From a virus: a stretch of DNA of 31,892 nucleotides. Each line of letters starts with the position of its first letter. Position 1 is the stretch's first letter. Positions 15,022 through 23,131 of the stretch are shown piece by piece. The translations under genes were made by a program, and so were the position numbers. The DNA lies in the IMG/VR virus record IMGVR_UViG_3300011013_000050, positions 1 to 31,892 of that record, one strand, 5' to 3'. The notes beneath the pieces are model-generated. The model saw only the letters and a program-made list of their open reading frames with translations, was not told the DNA's origin and ran no database searches.

Positions 15022-16164
15022 ATGTATAAAGTATTTGAACAAAATAAAAAATCACATTTAGAACAACCTATATTTTTTGGCGAAACACCAAATATAGCAA
15101 GATATGATGTACAATCATATCCTATTTTTGAAAAATTAATAGATAAATCATTAGGTTTTTTTTGGTTACCACAAGAAGTGGATCTTACCAAAGATCAAAA
15201 AGATTTTAAGGAATTATCTGACGGCGAAAAGCATATCTTTTTATCAAATTTAAAATACCAAATTCTTCTTGATAGCATTCAAGGTAGAGCACCAAATATA
15301 GCATTTTTACCTATTGTTTCTGATCCAACACTTGAAACATTAATAGAAACTTGGTCATTTTTCGAAGGAATACATTCAAGAAGTTATACTCATATTATAA
15401 GAAATTTGATTCCTAATCCCAGTGAAGTATTTGATAATATAACAAATATTAAGGAAATTACAGAAAGAACAGTATCAGTAACAAAATATTATGACGAATT
15501 AATTAAATATTCATCTATGTATAATTTATTTGGCTATGGCTCTTTTACTGTCATGCAAGAAACTGGTAAGTCATTAACTATTACTATAACACCTTATATA
15601 TTGAAAGAATTGTTATATAAAACTATGATATCAGTTAATATACTAGAAGGTATCAGATTTTATGTGTCTTTTGCATGTTCATGGGCATTTTGTGAATTAA
15701 AAAAAATGGAAGGAAATGCTAAAATAATTGAGTTAATTGCTCGTGATGAAAATATACATTTAGCTACAACACAAAACATAATTAAACATTATCGACTTTC
15801 AACCGATACTGATATTATTAAAATCGTTAAAGAAAACGAAAATTTTGTTTATAAAATGTATGATGATGCAATAAATGAAGAAAAAGCATGGGCAAAATAT
15901 TTATTTAAAGATGCTGCCATGATAGGTTTAAATACCGAATTATTATGTGATTATGTAGAATATATGGCAAATAAACGTATGAGAACCATAGGTTTAAAAC
16001 AGCAATATAATCAACCACATAATCCGTTATCTTGGACAAATAACTACTTAAAATCAGATAATAAACAAGTAGCACCCATGGAAACCGAAATCTCAACATA
16101 TATACAAGGAGGTGGTTTAAAATCAGACATCGACGAAAATACATTTGACAATTTCGAATTATAA
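15022..16164 (+). CDS. nrdB: Ribonucleoside-diphosphate reductase class Ia, beta subunit
   Basis: NrdB carries the diiron-tyrosyl radical that NrdA needs. The 380-residue product has iron ligands Asp84, Glu115 and His118 and radical Tyr122 in ETWSFFEGIHSRSYTHIIRN, at exactly the E. coli numbering, and the second ligand set Glu209, Glu243 and His246 in NILEGIRF and ARDENIH. The C-terminus ends DIDENTFDNFEL, an acidic tail with the final aromatic-x-Leu used to bind NrdA. Presence of Tyr122 indicates a tyrosyl-radical class Ia enzyme. An AGGAACG sequence 13 nt before ATG is a weak ribosome site. The gene is separated from nrdA by two endonuclease genes and followed without any gap by a third. 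Confidence 0.97.
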   Translation: MYKVFEQNKKSHLEQPIFFGETPNIARYDVQSYPIFEKLIDKSLGFFWLPQEVDLTKDQKDFKELSDGEKHIFLSNLKYQILLDSIQGRAPNIAFLPIVSDPTLETLIETWSFFEGIHSRSYTHIIRNLIPNPSEVFDNITNIKEITERTVSVTKYYDELIKYSSMYNLFGYGSFTVMQETGKSLTITITPYILKELLYKTMISVNILEGIRFYVSFACSWAFCELKKMEGNAKIIELIARDENIHLATTQNIIKHYRLSTDTDIIKIVKENENFVYKMYDDAINEEKAWAKYLFKDAAMIGLNTELLCDYVEYMANKRMRTIGLKQQYNQPHNPLSWTNNYLKSDNKQVAPMETEISTYIQGGGLKSDIDENTFDNFEL

Positions 16165-17265
16165 ATGAAAACAACAAAACAATTTATTACAGAAGCACAA
16201 ATAAAACATACAAACAAATATGAATATCCAGACCCATATATTAATTCTGCAACTAAAATAAGAATTATATGCAAAAAACATGGCGAGTTTTGGCAAACAC
16301 CTAATAAGCACTTATCAGGATGTGGTTGTAATAAATGTGGTGGTAGTAAAAAATTATCAACAAAAGAATTTATACAAAAAGCAACATTAATACATGGAAA
16401 ACAATATGATTATTCAAAAACAGTTTATATTAATAGTAATACTAAATTAAGAATTATATGTAAAAAACATGGCGAGTTTTGGCAAATTCCCTATAATCAT
16501 TTATTAAATAATAACTGTCCAAAATGCTCTGGCGTTTATAAACCAACAACAAAAGAATTTATACAAAAAGCAAGATTGAGACATAATAACAAATATGAAT
16601 ATCCTGATAAATATGTTAATGCCACTACTAAAATACGAATTATATGTAAAGAACACGGAGAATTTTTACAAACACCAAATTCACATTTAAATAAACAGGG
16701 CTGTCCATTATGTAGTAGACAACATTTAAAAAATAATATACTTTTTAATAGTAAACATTTTATACACAGAGCAAAGTTAATTCATGGTAATAAATATGAA
16801 TATAAAGAAAAATATACAGGTATTAAAAATAAGTTAAAAATTATATGTAAAAAACATGGGGAATTTTTACAAACCCCAGATAGTCATATTAATGGAAAAG
16901 CTAATTGCCCAAAATGTTCAAAAAATACTTATTCACAAAGTTCTATATTTTGGCTAGAAACAATAATGAAAAAAAAGGGAATATTCATTCAGCACGCAGA
17001 GAACAAAGGTGAATATAATATTCCCACTACAAATTATAAAGCTGATGGATATTGTGAAGCCAATAATACAGTTTATGAATTTTATGGTGATTGTTGGCAT
17101 GGCAATTTAGAAATATATAATGAAGATGAACAATGTCATCCATTTTCTGATGAGTGTGCCGGAAATTTATATATAAAAACCATGCAACGTGAACAAAAAA
17201 TTAAAAAATTAGGATATAATTTAGTAACAATTTGGGAAAATGAATTCAAACACATTTCGTTATAA
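16165..17265 (+). CDS. Free-standing homing endonuclease, four DUF723 repeats plus VSR-like nuclease
   Basis: The 366-residue product is a paralogue of the 12484-13341 gene. It has four complete DUF723 repeats (each with F-I-x-x-A, H-x-x-K-Y-x-Y, IICKKHGEFWQ-type and CxxC elements) followed by the same nuclease: NYKADGYC, YEFYGDCWHGNLEIY, EQCHPFSDE and TIWENEF. The last 70 residues are almost identical between the paralogues, the repeats less so. The ATG follows the nrdB stop codon directly (TAA-ATG), so expression relies on nrdB translation. It probably targets the nrdB region of related phages. Compared with this copy, the nrdA-linked one has lost one and a half repeats. Confidence 0.85.
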   Translation: MKTTKQFITEAQIKHTNKYEYPDPYINSATKIRIICKKHGEFWQTPNKHLSGCGCNKCGGSKKLSTKEFIQKATLIHGKQYDYSKTVYINSNTKLRIICKKHGEFWQIPYNHLLNNNCPKCSGVYKPTTKEFIQKARLRHNNKYEYPDKYVNATTKIRIICKEHGEFLQTPNSHLNKQGCPLCSRQHLKNNILFNSKHFIHRAKLIHGNKYEYKEKYTGIKNKLKIICKKHGEFLQTPDSHINGKANCPKCSKNTYSQSSIFWLETIMKKKGIFIQHAENKGEYNIPTTNYKADGYCEANNTVYEFYGDCWHGNLEIYNEDEQCHPFSDECAGNLYIKTMQREQKIKKLGYNLVTIWENEFKHISL

Positions 17266-17268
17266 ATA
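17261..17268 (+). promoter_or_regulatory. T4-late-type motif TATAAATA
   Basis: The motif overlaps the stop codon of the preceding endonuclease gene and lies 74 nt before the next small gene. Chance occurrence is quite possible. Confidence 0.2.
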
Positions 17269-17293
17269 CAATTACGCCATGGCAATAATAATG

Positions 17294-17322
17294 TTGCAAA
17301 GAGACATATTATATGCTATAAT
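17294..17322 (+). promoter_or_regulatory. Sigma70-type promoter TTGCAA-17-TATAAT
   Basis: TTGCAA (17294-17299), 17 nt, TATAAT (17317-17322) with TGC before the -10 (extended -10). It initiates a new rightward unit after the nrd/endonuclease cluster, giving a leader of only about 13 nt before the next ATG. Confidence 0.7.
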
Positions 17323-17342
17323 ACAAAAGTGGAGATTTAAAA

Positions 17343-17426
17343 ATGAAAGATTATTATTGGGATTGGGATTTTAAAGATTATTCATCACCATTATCACATA
17401 GAATGAATTCCGGCCTATGGGTGTGA
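17343..17426 (+). CDS. Possible 27-residue leader peptide or small protein
   Basis: A short frame starts at an ATG with GGAG 9 nt upstream and closely follows the promoter at 17294. The product (MKDYYWDWDFKDYSSPLSHR...GLWV) is unusually rich in Trp, Tyr and Asp. Its TGA is followed 18 nt later by the next ATG. It could be a real micro-protein or a leader peptide; nothing identifies it. Confidence 0.45.
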   Translation: MKDYYWDWDFKDYSSPLSHRMNSGLWV

Positions 17427-17444
17427 TTGGGATACTTAAATATT

Positions 17445-17681
17445 ATGAAAAATGCAGAATTACTTAAAGAAATTTTGACACAACAGACGATATTGATAAC
17501 CAAAATGGATACACTAGAAAAAAAGTTTTTCGATATGGAAAACTCTATTGTGGAAATAAAAAAAGACGTTTGTTTTCAATTAAGTACCATTAAATCTACA
17601 CTAGAACATGTTAATGCACAAATGAATATAATACCAGAACGCGAAACCCGTGTAACATCGTTTTCAAAATATAAGGAATAA
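17445..17681 (+). CDS. Hypothetical coiled-coil protein
   Basis: The 78-residue product is not recognised. Most of it is a single amphipathic helix with heptad spacing (ELLKEILTQQTILITKMDTL and onward to STIKSTLEHVNAQM), so an oligomerising coiled coil is likely. ATG at 17445 is chosen; the frame remains open to a TTG at 17427 directly after the previous stop. The ribosome site is weak. The gene ends 2 nt before the next start, indicating co-translation. Confidence 0.55.
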   Translation: MKNAELLKEILTQQTILITKMDTLEKKFFDMENSIVEIKKDVCFQLSTIKSTLEHVNAQMNIIPERETRVTSFSKYKE

Positions 17682-17683
17682 CA

Positions 17684-18052
17684 ATGTCAAAAATAGCAAC
17701 AGAATTAGAACACATGCTAAAAGAAGAATCTAAAACTGATCCTTTTAAGGCAGAAATATTAAACAGTAACGAAATGAAAGTATGGTTAAAAGGTTTTTTA
17801 GCAGGAAAAAATGGTCAATCATTAACATCTGACGATACTATTAAAATAATTAAAATGATAGAAGCAATGAAAGAAACTATAGATTATAAAATGATTCCTT
17901 TACCATCATTAACATCACCATCATCCCCCTATATACCAACTATAATGCCTGTTGATCCAAATCCTTTGAAAATTGGTGAAAAACCATGGCAACCTAATAT
18001 ATGGTGCACAACAACTAGTAACTCAACAGAAGCTTTAAACGTAAAAAATTAA
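17684..18052 (+). CDS. Hypothetical 122-residue protein
   Basis: Not recognised. The N-terminal half is helical (ATELEHMLKEESKTD, VWLKGFLAGKNGQ, TIKIIKMIEAMKE), and the C-terminal 50 residues are rich in Pro and Ser (LPSLTSPSSPYIPTIMPVDP) and probably unstructured. AAGGAATAACA forms a good ribosome site. It lies between the coiled-coil gene and the decarboxylase gene, in the same rightward unit. Confidence 0.6.
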   Translation: MSKIATELEHMLKEESKTDPFKAEILNSNEMKVWLKGFLAGKNGQSLTSDDTIKIIKMIEAMKETIDYKMIPLPSLTSPSSPYIPTIMPVDPNPLKIGEKPWQPNIWCTTTSNSTEALNVKN

Positions 18053-18094
18053 AATTAACTTTTGCAACGGATTTGCATTATAGGAGCAAATGCC

Positions 18095-19765
18095 ATGTCA
18101 TTAGGACATTTTTTAATTGAACAGCTTAATTTATATGGTGTAGATCATATTTTTGGTATTCCAGGTGATTATACACTTAATTTCATAAATGAAATAGAAA
18201 AAAATCAGCATGTTGAATATGTGGGTGTCTCCCGTGAAGATTCTGCTGGATATGCTGCTGATTCCTATGCTAGGGTAAAAGGATGTGGTGCAGTATGTGT
18301 AACATATTCTGTGGGTGCAATGAATGTTATAAATGCTATAGCCGGTGCATATGCAGAAAGATCGCCAGTAGTAATTATAACAGGTAAACCTTCACAAGAA
18401 GATTTAATCACAAATCCAAATAAACATCATACTATCAATAATGATCTTACACAAAAAGAAATATTTTCTAAAATTACATGTTATGCTATAACATTGGATT
18501 CCACTGATATCCGACAAAATATGCTTATGATTCATACAGCATTAGAATGTATGAAATATAATAGTCGTCCAATTTATATAGAGTTTTCTAATAAAGATAT
18601 TATAAGACCTATTACGCGTCAACAATATGCACAAGTAGTAGATTTTATAACGCCACCACCAGTAGCAAGTTATATGACTGATATAGAACAGACTATAACA
18701 TTAATGCTAAATATTATGCAAAATGCTAAAAATAGAATATTAATTGTTGGACATGAAATATTCAGACTTTCATTAGAAGATGATATCCTTAATTTAATTA
18801 ATAAATGTAATATTCCTATTTTTACTACTATACTAGGTAAATCTACTATAAATGAATATGAAACATTATCATTAGGATGTGTGAGTCAATTATGTTCTAA
18901 TAAAAAAGTATTAAATGCTATACATCAATCAGATTGTATTATTTCTATAGGAATGACAAATACTGATGTGGATGCATTTACATTTACACCACATATTAGT
19001 ATTAATATGGATGAAGGTGTAACGATAAATGGAAAACAACTTGCTACACCAGAATTCCCTAAAATGGTAAAAAGATTTTGCGAAATCTTTAGAAATATAA
19101 TACCACGTCAGGACGACAAAATAATAGAAAATTGGTTTTCATTAATCGGAAAAGATAAATCTGGTATGTGGTTGCCTAAAGTTGATGATGTACCAAATAC
19201 ATTAACTTTAGAATATGTATTTGATATTATAGGACAAAAAATTAATAATGATCATATAGTAATATCTGACATAGGTGAATCTTTATTTGGAATGATTGAT
19301 ATACCTGTTGAACATGGACAATTCTTAAGTATGGCATATTATACTTCTATGGGATTTTCAATTCCAGGAGCACTAGGCATTAAATATGCTAAACCACATA
19401 AACGTCCTATTATAATCGTAGGTGATGGAAGTTTCCAAATGTGTAGTACAGAAATAAGTTCATTTGTTAAATATGATATGAATCCCATTATAATAATCCT
19501 TAATAATAAAGGATACTCTACCGAACGTGCAATAATGGATGGTAATTTTAACGATATACATAATTGGCAATATGAAAAAATAACAAGTTTAATGTGTGGT
19601 GGAACAGGCGTATATATTAATTCGCCTATTCAATTCAAATCTAACATAGATACTGCATTGAATGAAAATGATACATTATTTGTATTCAATGTTCAAATTA
19701 AACAACAAGATATGACACCAGCAATGAAAATGATAGCAGAAAAAATGTGCAAGGAAAATTTATGA
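18095..19765 (+). CDS. ThDP-dependent 2-oxo-acid decarboxylase (pyruvate/indolepyruvate decarboxylase family)
   Basis: The enzyme type removes CO2 from 2-oxo acids such as pyruvate, phenylpyruvate or indolepyruvate, giving aldehydes. The 556-residue product has normal family length and all catalytic residues: Asp25 in GIPGD, Glu48 in SREDSAGYAADSYAR, the His111-His112 pair in KHHT, the ThDP/Mg motif from GDGS (443-446) to Asn470-Asn471, and Glu477 in GYSTERAI. The D25, E48 and HH positions are offset by exactly two from Zymomonas pyruvate decarboxylase, and the following DGNFNDIHNWQY matches its DGPYNNIKNWDY. These residues separate it from acetolactate synthase. The ATG at 18095 follows an AGGAG site by 8 nt; the frame extends to a TTG at 18062. 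Substrate cannot be read. The stop overlaps the next start (ATGA). Confidence 0.9.
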   Translation: MSLGHFLIEQLNLYGVDHIFGIPGDYTLNFINEIEKNQHVEYVGVSREDSAGYAADSYARVKGCGAVCVTYSVGAMNVINAIAGAYAERSPVVIITGKPSQEDLITNPNKHHTINNDLTQKEIFSKITCYAITLDSTDIRQNMLMIHTALECMKYNSRPIYIEFSNKDIIRPITRQQYAQVVDFITPPPVASYMTDIEQTITLMLNIMQNAKNRILIVGHEIFRLSLEDDILNLINKCNIPIFTTILGKSTINEYETLSLGCVSQLCSNKKVLNAIHQSDCIISIGMTNTDVDAFTFTPHISINMDEGVTINGKQLATPEFPKMVKRFCEIFRNIIPRQDDKIIENWFSLIGKDKSGMWLPKVDDVPNTLTLEYVFDIIGQKINNDHIVISDIGESLFGMIDIPVEHGQFLSMAYYTSMGFSIPGALGIKYAKPHKRPIIIVGDGSFQMCSTEISSFVKYDMNPIIIILNNKGYSTERAIMDGNFNDIHNWQYEKITSLMCGGTGVYINSPIQFKSNIDTALNENDTLFVFNVQIKQQDMTPAMKMIAEKMCKENL

Positions 19766-20058
19766 AAGAAAAATTAGAAATAAATATAGATGATAATTTA
19801 ATAGAAGAATTATCAAATGTCGAACATATATCTTGGTCTAAATGGATGGAATCTTTATTTAATAAATCAACTAAGAATGATGATGGTTCTGTTACTATTC
19901 CAAAAGAATTAGTATATCACTGGCAGAGACAAATAGATACTCCTTATGAAGAATTATCAAATGTCGAAAAAAATTCAGATCGTAATGAAGTTAAACGACA
20001 AATTAACGTACTAAGGAAAATCACAAAAATTAACATTTTAAATAAGGAAAAGAAATGA
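19762..20058 (+). CDS. Hypothetical small phage-type protein
   Basis: The 98-residue product is soluble and helical, with a SWSKWMESLF segment, then DGSVTIPKELVYHWQRQIDTPY-like strand-helix and ELSNVEKNSDRNEVKRQINVL. The W-x-x-Q...PY-x-ELS-x-x-E-K-x-S-D-R pattern recurs in small uncharacterised proteins of many phages and bacteria, but the function is unknown. The start overlaps the decarboxylase stop by 4 nt and its own end overlaps the yccA-like start by 4 nt, so the three are coupled. The short motif YEELSNVEK resembles the earlier EELSNVEHI, a small internal repeat. Confidence 0.6.
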   Translation: MKEKLEINIDDNLIEELSNVEHISWSKWMESLFNKSTKNDDGSVTIPKELVYHWQRQIDTPYEELSNVEKNSDRNEVKRQINVLRKITKINILNKEKK

Positions 20059-20711
20059 ATACAATAGAATATACAGAAACACATTTGACAAATGAAGTAT
20101 TAAGAAACACATATAGTTTATTGTCGATGACATTACTATTCAGTACTTTTACAGCATGGTTAGGCATAACTATGAATATAGGTATGTTTAATCCCTTAAC
20201 AACACTTATAGGTTATTTTGCACTACTATTTTTGACATCAAAATTCAGTGATAGCGGACTTGGTATTATCTTTGTTTTTGCTCTAACCGGATTTATAGGC
20301 TTAACTCTTGGGCCTATTTTGTCGCTTTATATGACTACATTCAGTAATGGCTCACAACTGGTTATGACTGCGTTAGGTGGAACTAGCATTATATTCCTTG
20401 GGCTTTCAGGATATGCACTTACTACTCGTAAGGATTTCAGCTTTATCGGCGGGTTTTTAATGGTTGGAATTCTGGTCGCATTTCTGGCTGGAATCGTAGC
20501 CATGTTTGTGCCCAACATGCCAGGTTTGTCCCTGGGTGTATCGGCAATGTTTATTCTGTTGATGTCAGGTTTGATTTTGTACCAGACCAGCGAAATCATT
20601 CACGGTGGTGAAACCAATTACATATTGGCGACCGTTACCTTGTATGTTTCGATATACAATTTGTTTGTGAGTCTTCTTCATATCTTGGCTGCATTTAGTG
20701 GTGATAGATAG
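20055..20711 (+). CDS. yccA: YccA-like Bax-inhibitor-1 family membrane protein
   Basis: E. coli YccA is an inner-membrane substrate and modulator of the FtsH protease, able to protect membrane proteins from degradation. The 218-residue product matches it along its length: NEVLRNTYSLLSMTLLFS, FALTGFIGLTLGPILSLY, ALGGTSIIFLGLSGYALTTRKDFSF, SAMFILLMSGLILYQTS, and EIIHGGETNYILATVTLYVSIYN, with seven hydrophobic spans. Length equals that of E. coli YccA (219). Base composition changes along the gene: by count 18/60 G+C at 20101-20160 but 83/180 (46%) at 20461-20640, well above the phage average. This suggests host origin, with the 3' half more recently acquired. It ends the tightly coupled decarboxylase unit. 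Influence on FtsH during infection is inference. Confidence 0.92.
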   Translation: MNTIEYTETHLTNEVLRNTYSLLSMTLLFSTFTAWLGITMNIGMFNPLTTLIGYFALLFLTSKFSDSGLGIIFVFALTGFIGLTLGPILSLYMTTFSNGSQLVMTALGGTSIIFLGLSGYALTTRKDFSFIGGFLMVGILVAFLAGIVAMFVPNMPGLSLGVSAMFILLMSGLILYQTSEIIHGGETNYILATVTLYVSIYNLFVSLLHILAAFSGDR

Positions 20712-20748
20712 TTTTTCAATTAATTAATTAATATCAATAAATATATAA

Positions 20749-21027
20749 ATGATATTAAGAGAAATTATAGAAGCTGCTGATACTCCTGGCTGGTCTGGTT
20801 CACAAAGACCAGTTCCGGCTGATGAGGATACATTTGATGAAACTAAGTTTTATGAAGAAACACGTGGTATTAATACTACTGCTCGTGCTAGAACTTCACA
20901 TGATGTACGTAAGAAAATAAAACGTACAATAAATGATAGATTACGCGTCCGCAATAAAGTCAAAGAACGAATTCAAAATAGAAGGAGTAAATTGATGACG
21001 GGTAAGCTTAATATAGGAAATCATTAA
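20749..21027 (+). CDS. Hypothetical basic protein, 92 residues
   Basis: Not recognised. It begins MILREIIEAADTPGW, similar in style to the first residues of many T4-like and cyanophage proteins, has an acidic middle (DEDTFDETKFYEE) and a strongly basic C-terminal half (RKKIKRTINDRLRVRNKVKE, RIQNRRSK) that could bind nucleic acid. There is no obvious ribosome site before ATG. It lies 5 nt before the HAD-phosphatase gene and probably shares its transcript. Confidence 0.6.
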   Translation: MILREIIEAADTPGWSGSQRPVPADEDTFDETKFYEETRGINTTARARTSHDVRKKIKRTINDRLRVRNKVKERIQNRRSKLMTGKLNIGNH

Positions 21028-21032
21028 TATTT

Positions 21033-21560
21033 ATGAAACTATTTGAACTAGCTAATAAATACGAAATTATGGTTGACATTGATGGTGTTCTTGCTAACTT
21101 TGCTCAACATGTAGAAGACAAGTTGAACATTAAAGATAATGAAAACCGTCAAAATGATCCTGTAGCACGTAAAATATTTTGGGATAAAATGAATGATTTT
21201 CACCAAAGGGGTGGTCGTTTTTGGGAAGACATACCGTTAATGGATGATGCTATGGAACTATGGAATTTTATAAAACCATATGATCCTACTATAATCACTG
21301 CAACTGGTGTTACTATTGATAATGCCGCTGACCAAAAAGGTGTATGGCTTAAAAAATATTTTCCGGGTGTTCCTTATATAATAACTGGGCATCCAGGTGA
21401 AAAAGGCAATAAACATGCTAAAAAAGGACGTATATTAATAGATGATCGCAAACTTGAAATAGATCCTTGGAAAAAACATGGTGGAATTGGTATATTACAT
21501 ACTAGTGCGGCAAATACTATTAAAAAATTAAAACGTATTAATTTAAAAGATATACCCTAA
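21033..21560 (+). CDS. HAD-superfamily phosphatase (nucleotidase-like)
   Basis: The 175-residue product has the HAD catalytic motif I MVDIDGVLANF with nucleophile Asp15 and Asp17, motif II TATG, a conserved lysine region (GNKHAKKG) and motif IV ILIDDR with paired Asp. Size and the DIDGVLANF form fit small 5'(3')-deoxyribonucleotidase-like enzymes found in phages, which dephosphorylate nucleotides. Exact substrate is not determinable. It is the last rightward gene before a convergent junction, and its 3' end overlaps the oppositely oriented gene 21543-21731 by 18 nt. No terminator hairpin is visible at the junction. Confidence 0.8.
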   Translation: MKLFELANKYEIMVDIDGVLANFAQHVEDKLNIKDNENRQNDPVARKIFWDKMNDFHQRGGRFWEDIPLMDDAMELWNFIKPYDPTIITATGVTIDNAADQKGVWLKKYFPGVPYIITGHPGEKGNKHAKKGRILIDDRKLEIDPWKKHGGIGILHTSAANTIKKLKRINLKDIP

Positions 21561-21731
21561 ATTAAAAATTTTATCAAATAAAATAACATTTAATATCAAA
21601 TTAAATAAAAAAGAACCTATTAGTAACCTGTAATTCAATTTTATTTGAGGAATAATTATTGTTTTATTAAATTTTATATTATTTGCTTCTAATTTTGATG
21701 TATCTATTATATCATCACTATATGATTTCAT
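21543..21731 (-). CDS. Small single-span membrane protein
   Basis: The 62-residue product has a polar N-terminus (MKSYSDDIIDTSKLEANN) and one hydrophobic segment near the C-terminus (LLIGSFLFNLILNVILF). The start overlaps the topoisomerase stop by 4 nt (ATGA), consistent with the coupling seen along this operon. It is the last gene of the leftward operon. Function unknown. Confidence 0.55.
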   Translation of the reverse strand: MKSYSDDIIDTSKLEANNIKFNKTIIIPQIKLNYRLLIGSFLFNLILNVILFDKIFNLGYIF

Positions 21732-23029
21732 TGGTATTTTCCTTTATTTTTATTTTCTAATATTTCTGTCAACTCAGATATATAAATATCACATTGCATT
21801 TGTTTACTATCTAAAATCTTTTTATACTTTTTTTCTAGTTTTAATGCATCAGCTAATTTGTTTCGGGTCTTAATCTTTTCATCTTCAGTAAAACGGTATA
21901 TGCTCAAATCAGCAATATAATCTAAATTAACAATATTAATAGCTTCTAAATATTCTTTTAACTCTGATCTGGATACAGTTTTCTTTGCAGCACCAGCTAC
22001 ATTCTTATTTATAGAATGAATAACATCCTTATAACGCTGTATTTGTTCTTGTAATAAATGTAATAATCGTTCATAACGCTTAATGTACCATGTCAATCTC
22101 CACTCTGAAAACCATTCAATAACAGATTCAAAATTCATATTAACAATCTTATCTTCACATATAATATTCATATTTTCGGTAATAGGACTTTCAAGTTTTA
22201 AAAACTTTTGCATATTTGATATTGCAGCCATATCAGCCCGTTTAAATTTGACAGTTATATTAATTTTATCTTTTGAATCATCTATATAATCTACTATTTT
22301 ACCCGCTTCTTGTAGCTTTATCAGAAAGTTTATATATTTTTCATGTGGAACATCATAAGGTAATGATGTTATCCTTACGGCAGATGAATGTAATTCATCA
22401 TAACTGCCATAAAACATCCATTTATTATCTTCTGTATATTCACCATCCCCACCTAAATTTATCTTAGGGACACAAGGAATAATGGTTTTGCCCTTCAAAT
22501 ATCTAATTTGTTGTGTAATTATATCATTTAATAATCTAGGTAATATTAATGAAGAATAACCAATAGCAATCCCGTGAGATGCATTTAACAATACAATCGG
22601 TATTAATGGTAAAAAATGTTTTGGTTCTTCTAACGTGTTATCATAATTAGGTGTCATAGGAATCAATTCGATATCTTTGAACATTACATCTTTAGTAAAT
22701 CTTGAAACTTTAACACTAGTATATCGAGATGCACCAAAAGAATTCGGGTTCAAACATGTACCAAAAGATCCATATCCTGTTAATAATGGTATATTATTGA
22801 TATAAGATCCAGCTAATGTGTTAATAGACCCCTCTGGAGGGCCATGTGGATGCAATTGAAGACTGGCTCCTGCCAAAGTAGCAGATTTGAATTTTTCGCC
22901 ATTACGTGCTATCCAGATAACTCTACGTGCAGCAGATTTTAAGCCATCAGTTATATGTGGAATCGCACGTTGTCCTAATACATAAAGTGCATAATCTTTA
23001 CGTTGTTGATTTATATATTCAGAACTCAT
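21728..23029 (-). CDS. DNA topoisomerase II medium subunit (GyrA/ParC-like, T4 gp52 type)
   Basis: This 433-residue protein is the DNA-cleaving subunit of a T4-type topoisomerase; T4 gp52 is 441 residues. It has YVLGQRAIPHITDGLKSAAR, equivalent to the GyrA start RALPxxxDGLKPxxRR, the conserved HPHGP segment, the catalytic Tyr103 in GASRYTSVK, and a long coiled-coil (WYIKRYERLLHLLQEQIQRY) that ends the tower region. It lacks the GyrA C-terminal beta-pinwheel, as expected for phage enzymes, so it should relax rather than supercoil DNA. It works with the large subunit encoded at 26274-28160 in the same operon, separated by seven genes including purD. The product probably helps replication initiation and DNA delivery, as in T4. 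Confidence 0.93.
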   Translation of the reverse strand: MSSEYINQQRKDYALYVLGQRAIPHITDGLKSAARRVIWIARNGEKFKSATLAGASLQLHPHGPPEGSINTLAGSYINNIPLLTGYGSFGTCLNPNSFGASRYTSVKVSRFTKDVMFKDIELIPMTPNYDNTLEEPKHFLPLIPIVLLNASHGIAIGYSSLILPRLLNDIITQQIRYLKGKTIIPCVPKINLGGDGEYTEDNKWMFYGSYDELHSSAVRITSLPYDVPHEKYINFLIKLQEAGKIVDYIDDSKDKINITVKFKRADMAAISNMQKFLKLESPITENMNIICEDKIVNMNFESVIEWFSEWRLTWYIKRYERLLHLLQEQIQRYKDVIHSINKNVAGAAKKTVSRSELKEYLEAINIVNLDYIADLSIYRFTEDEKIKTRNKLADALKLEKKYKKILDSKQMQCDIYISELTEILENKNKGKYQ

Positions 23030-23038
23030 TTAATAAGA

Positions 23039-23116
23039 CTACCAACTTCCGCCCATGAAATAATTAACACCATAATAGGTGTGACAAATAATATATAATA
23101 ATGACTCTAATGGCAT
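23039..23116 (-). CDS. Possible 25-residue peptide
   Basis: A short frame (MPLESLLYIICHTYYGVNYF...) begins at an ATG preceded by AAAGGAC at good spacing and ends 9 nt before the topoisomerase ATG. The same stretch in another frame (ending in LIISWAEVGSLIK) is hydrophobic but has no good start. The ribosome site is the only support. Confidence 0.35.
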   Translation of the reverse strand: MPLESLLYIICHTYYGVNYFMGGSW

Positions 23117-23131
23117 AATTCTTGTCCTTTA

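Noticed and set aside
10211-16164. Group I intron or intein in nrdA or nrdB
   Set aside because: Both proteins are colinear with the E. coli enzymes, with full-length spacing between all catalytic residues. The endonuclease genes lie between genes, not inside them.
18062-18094. Start of the decarboxylase at TTG 18062
   Set aside because: The AGGAG ribosome site lies downstream of this codon and is correctly spaced for the ATG at 18095, which also aligns with the family N-terminus.
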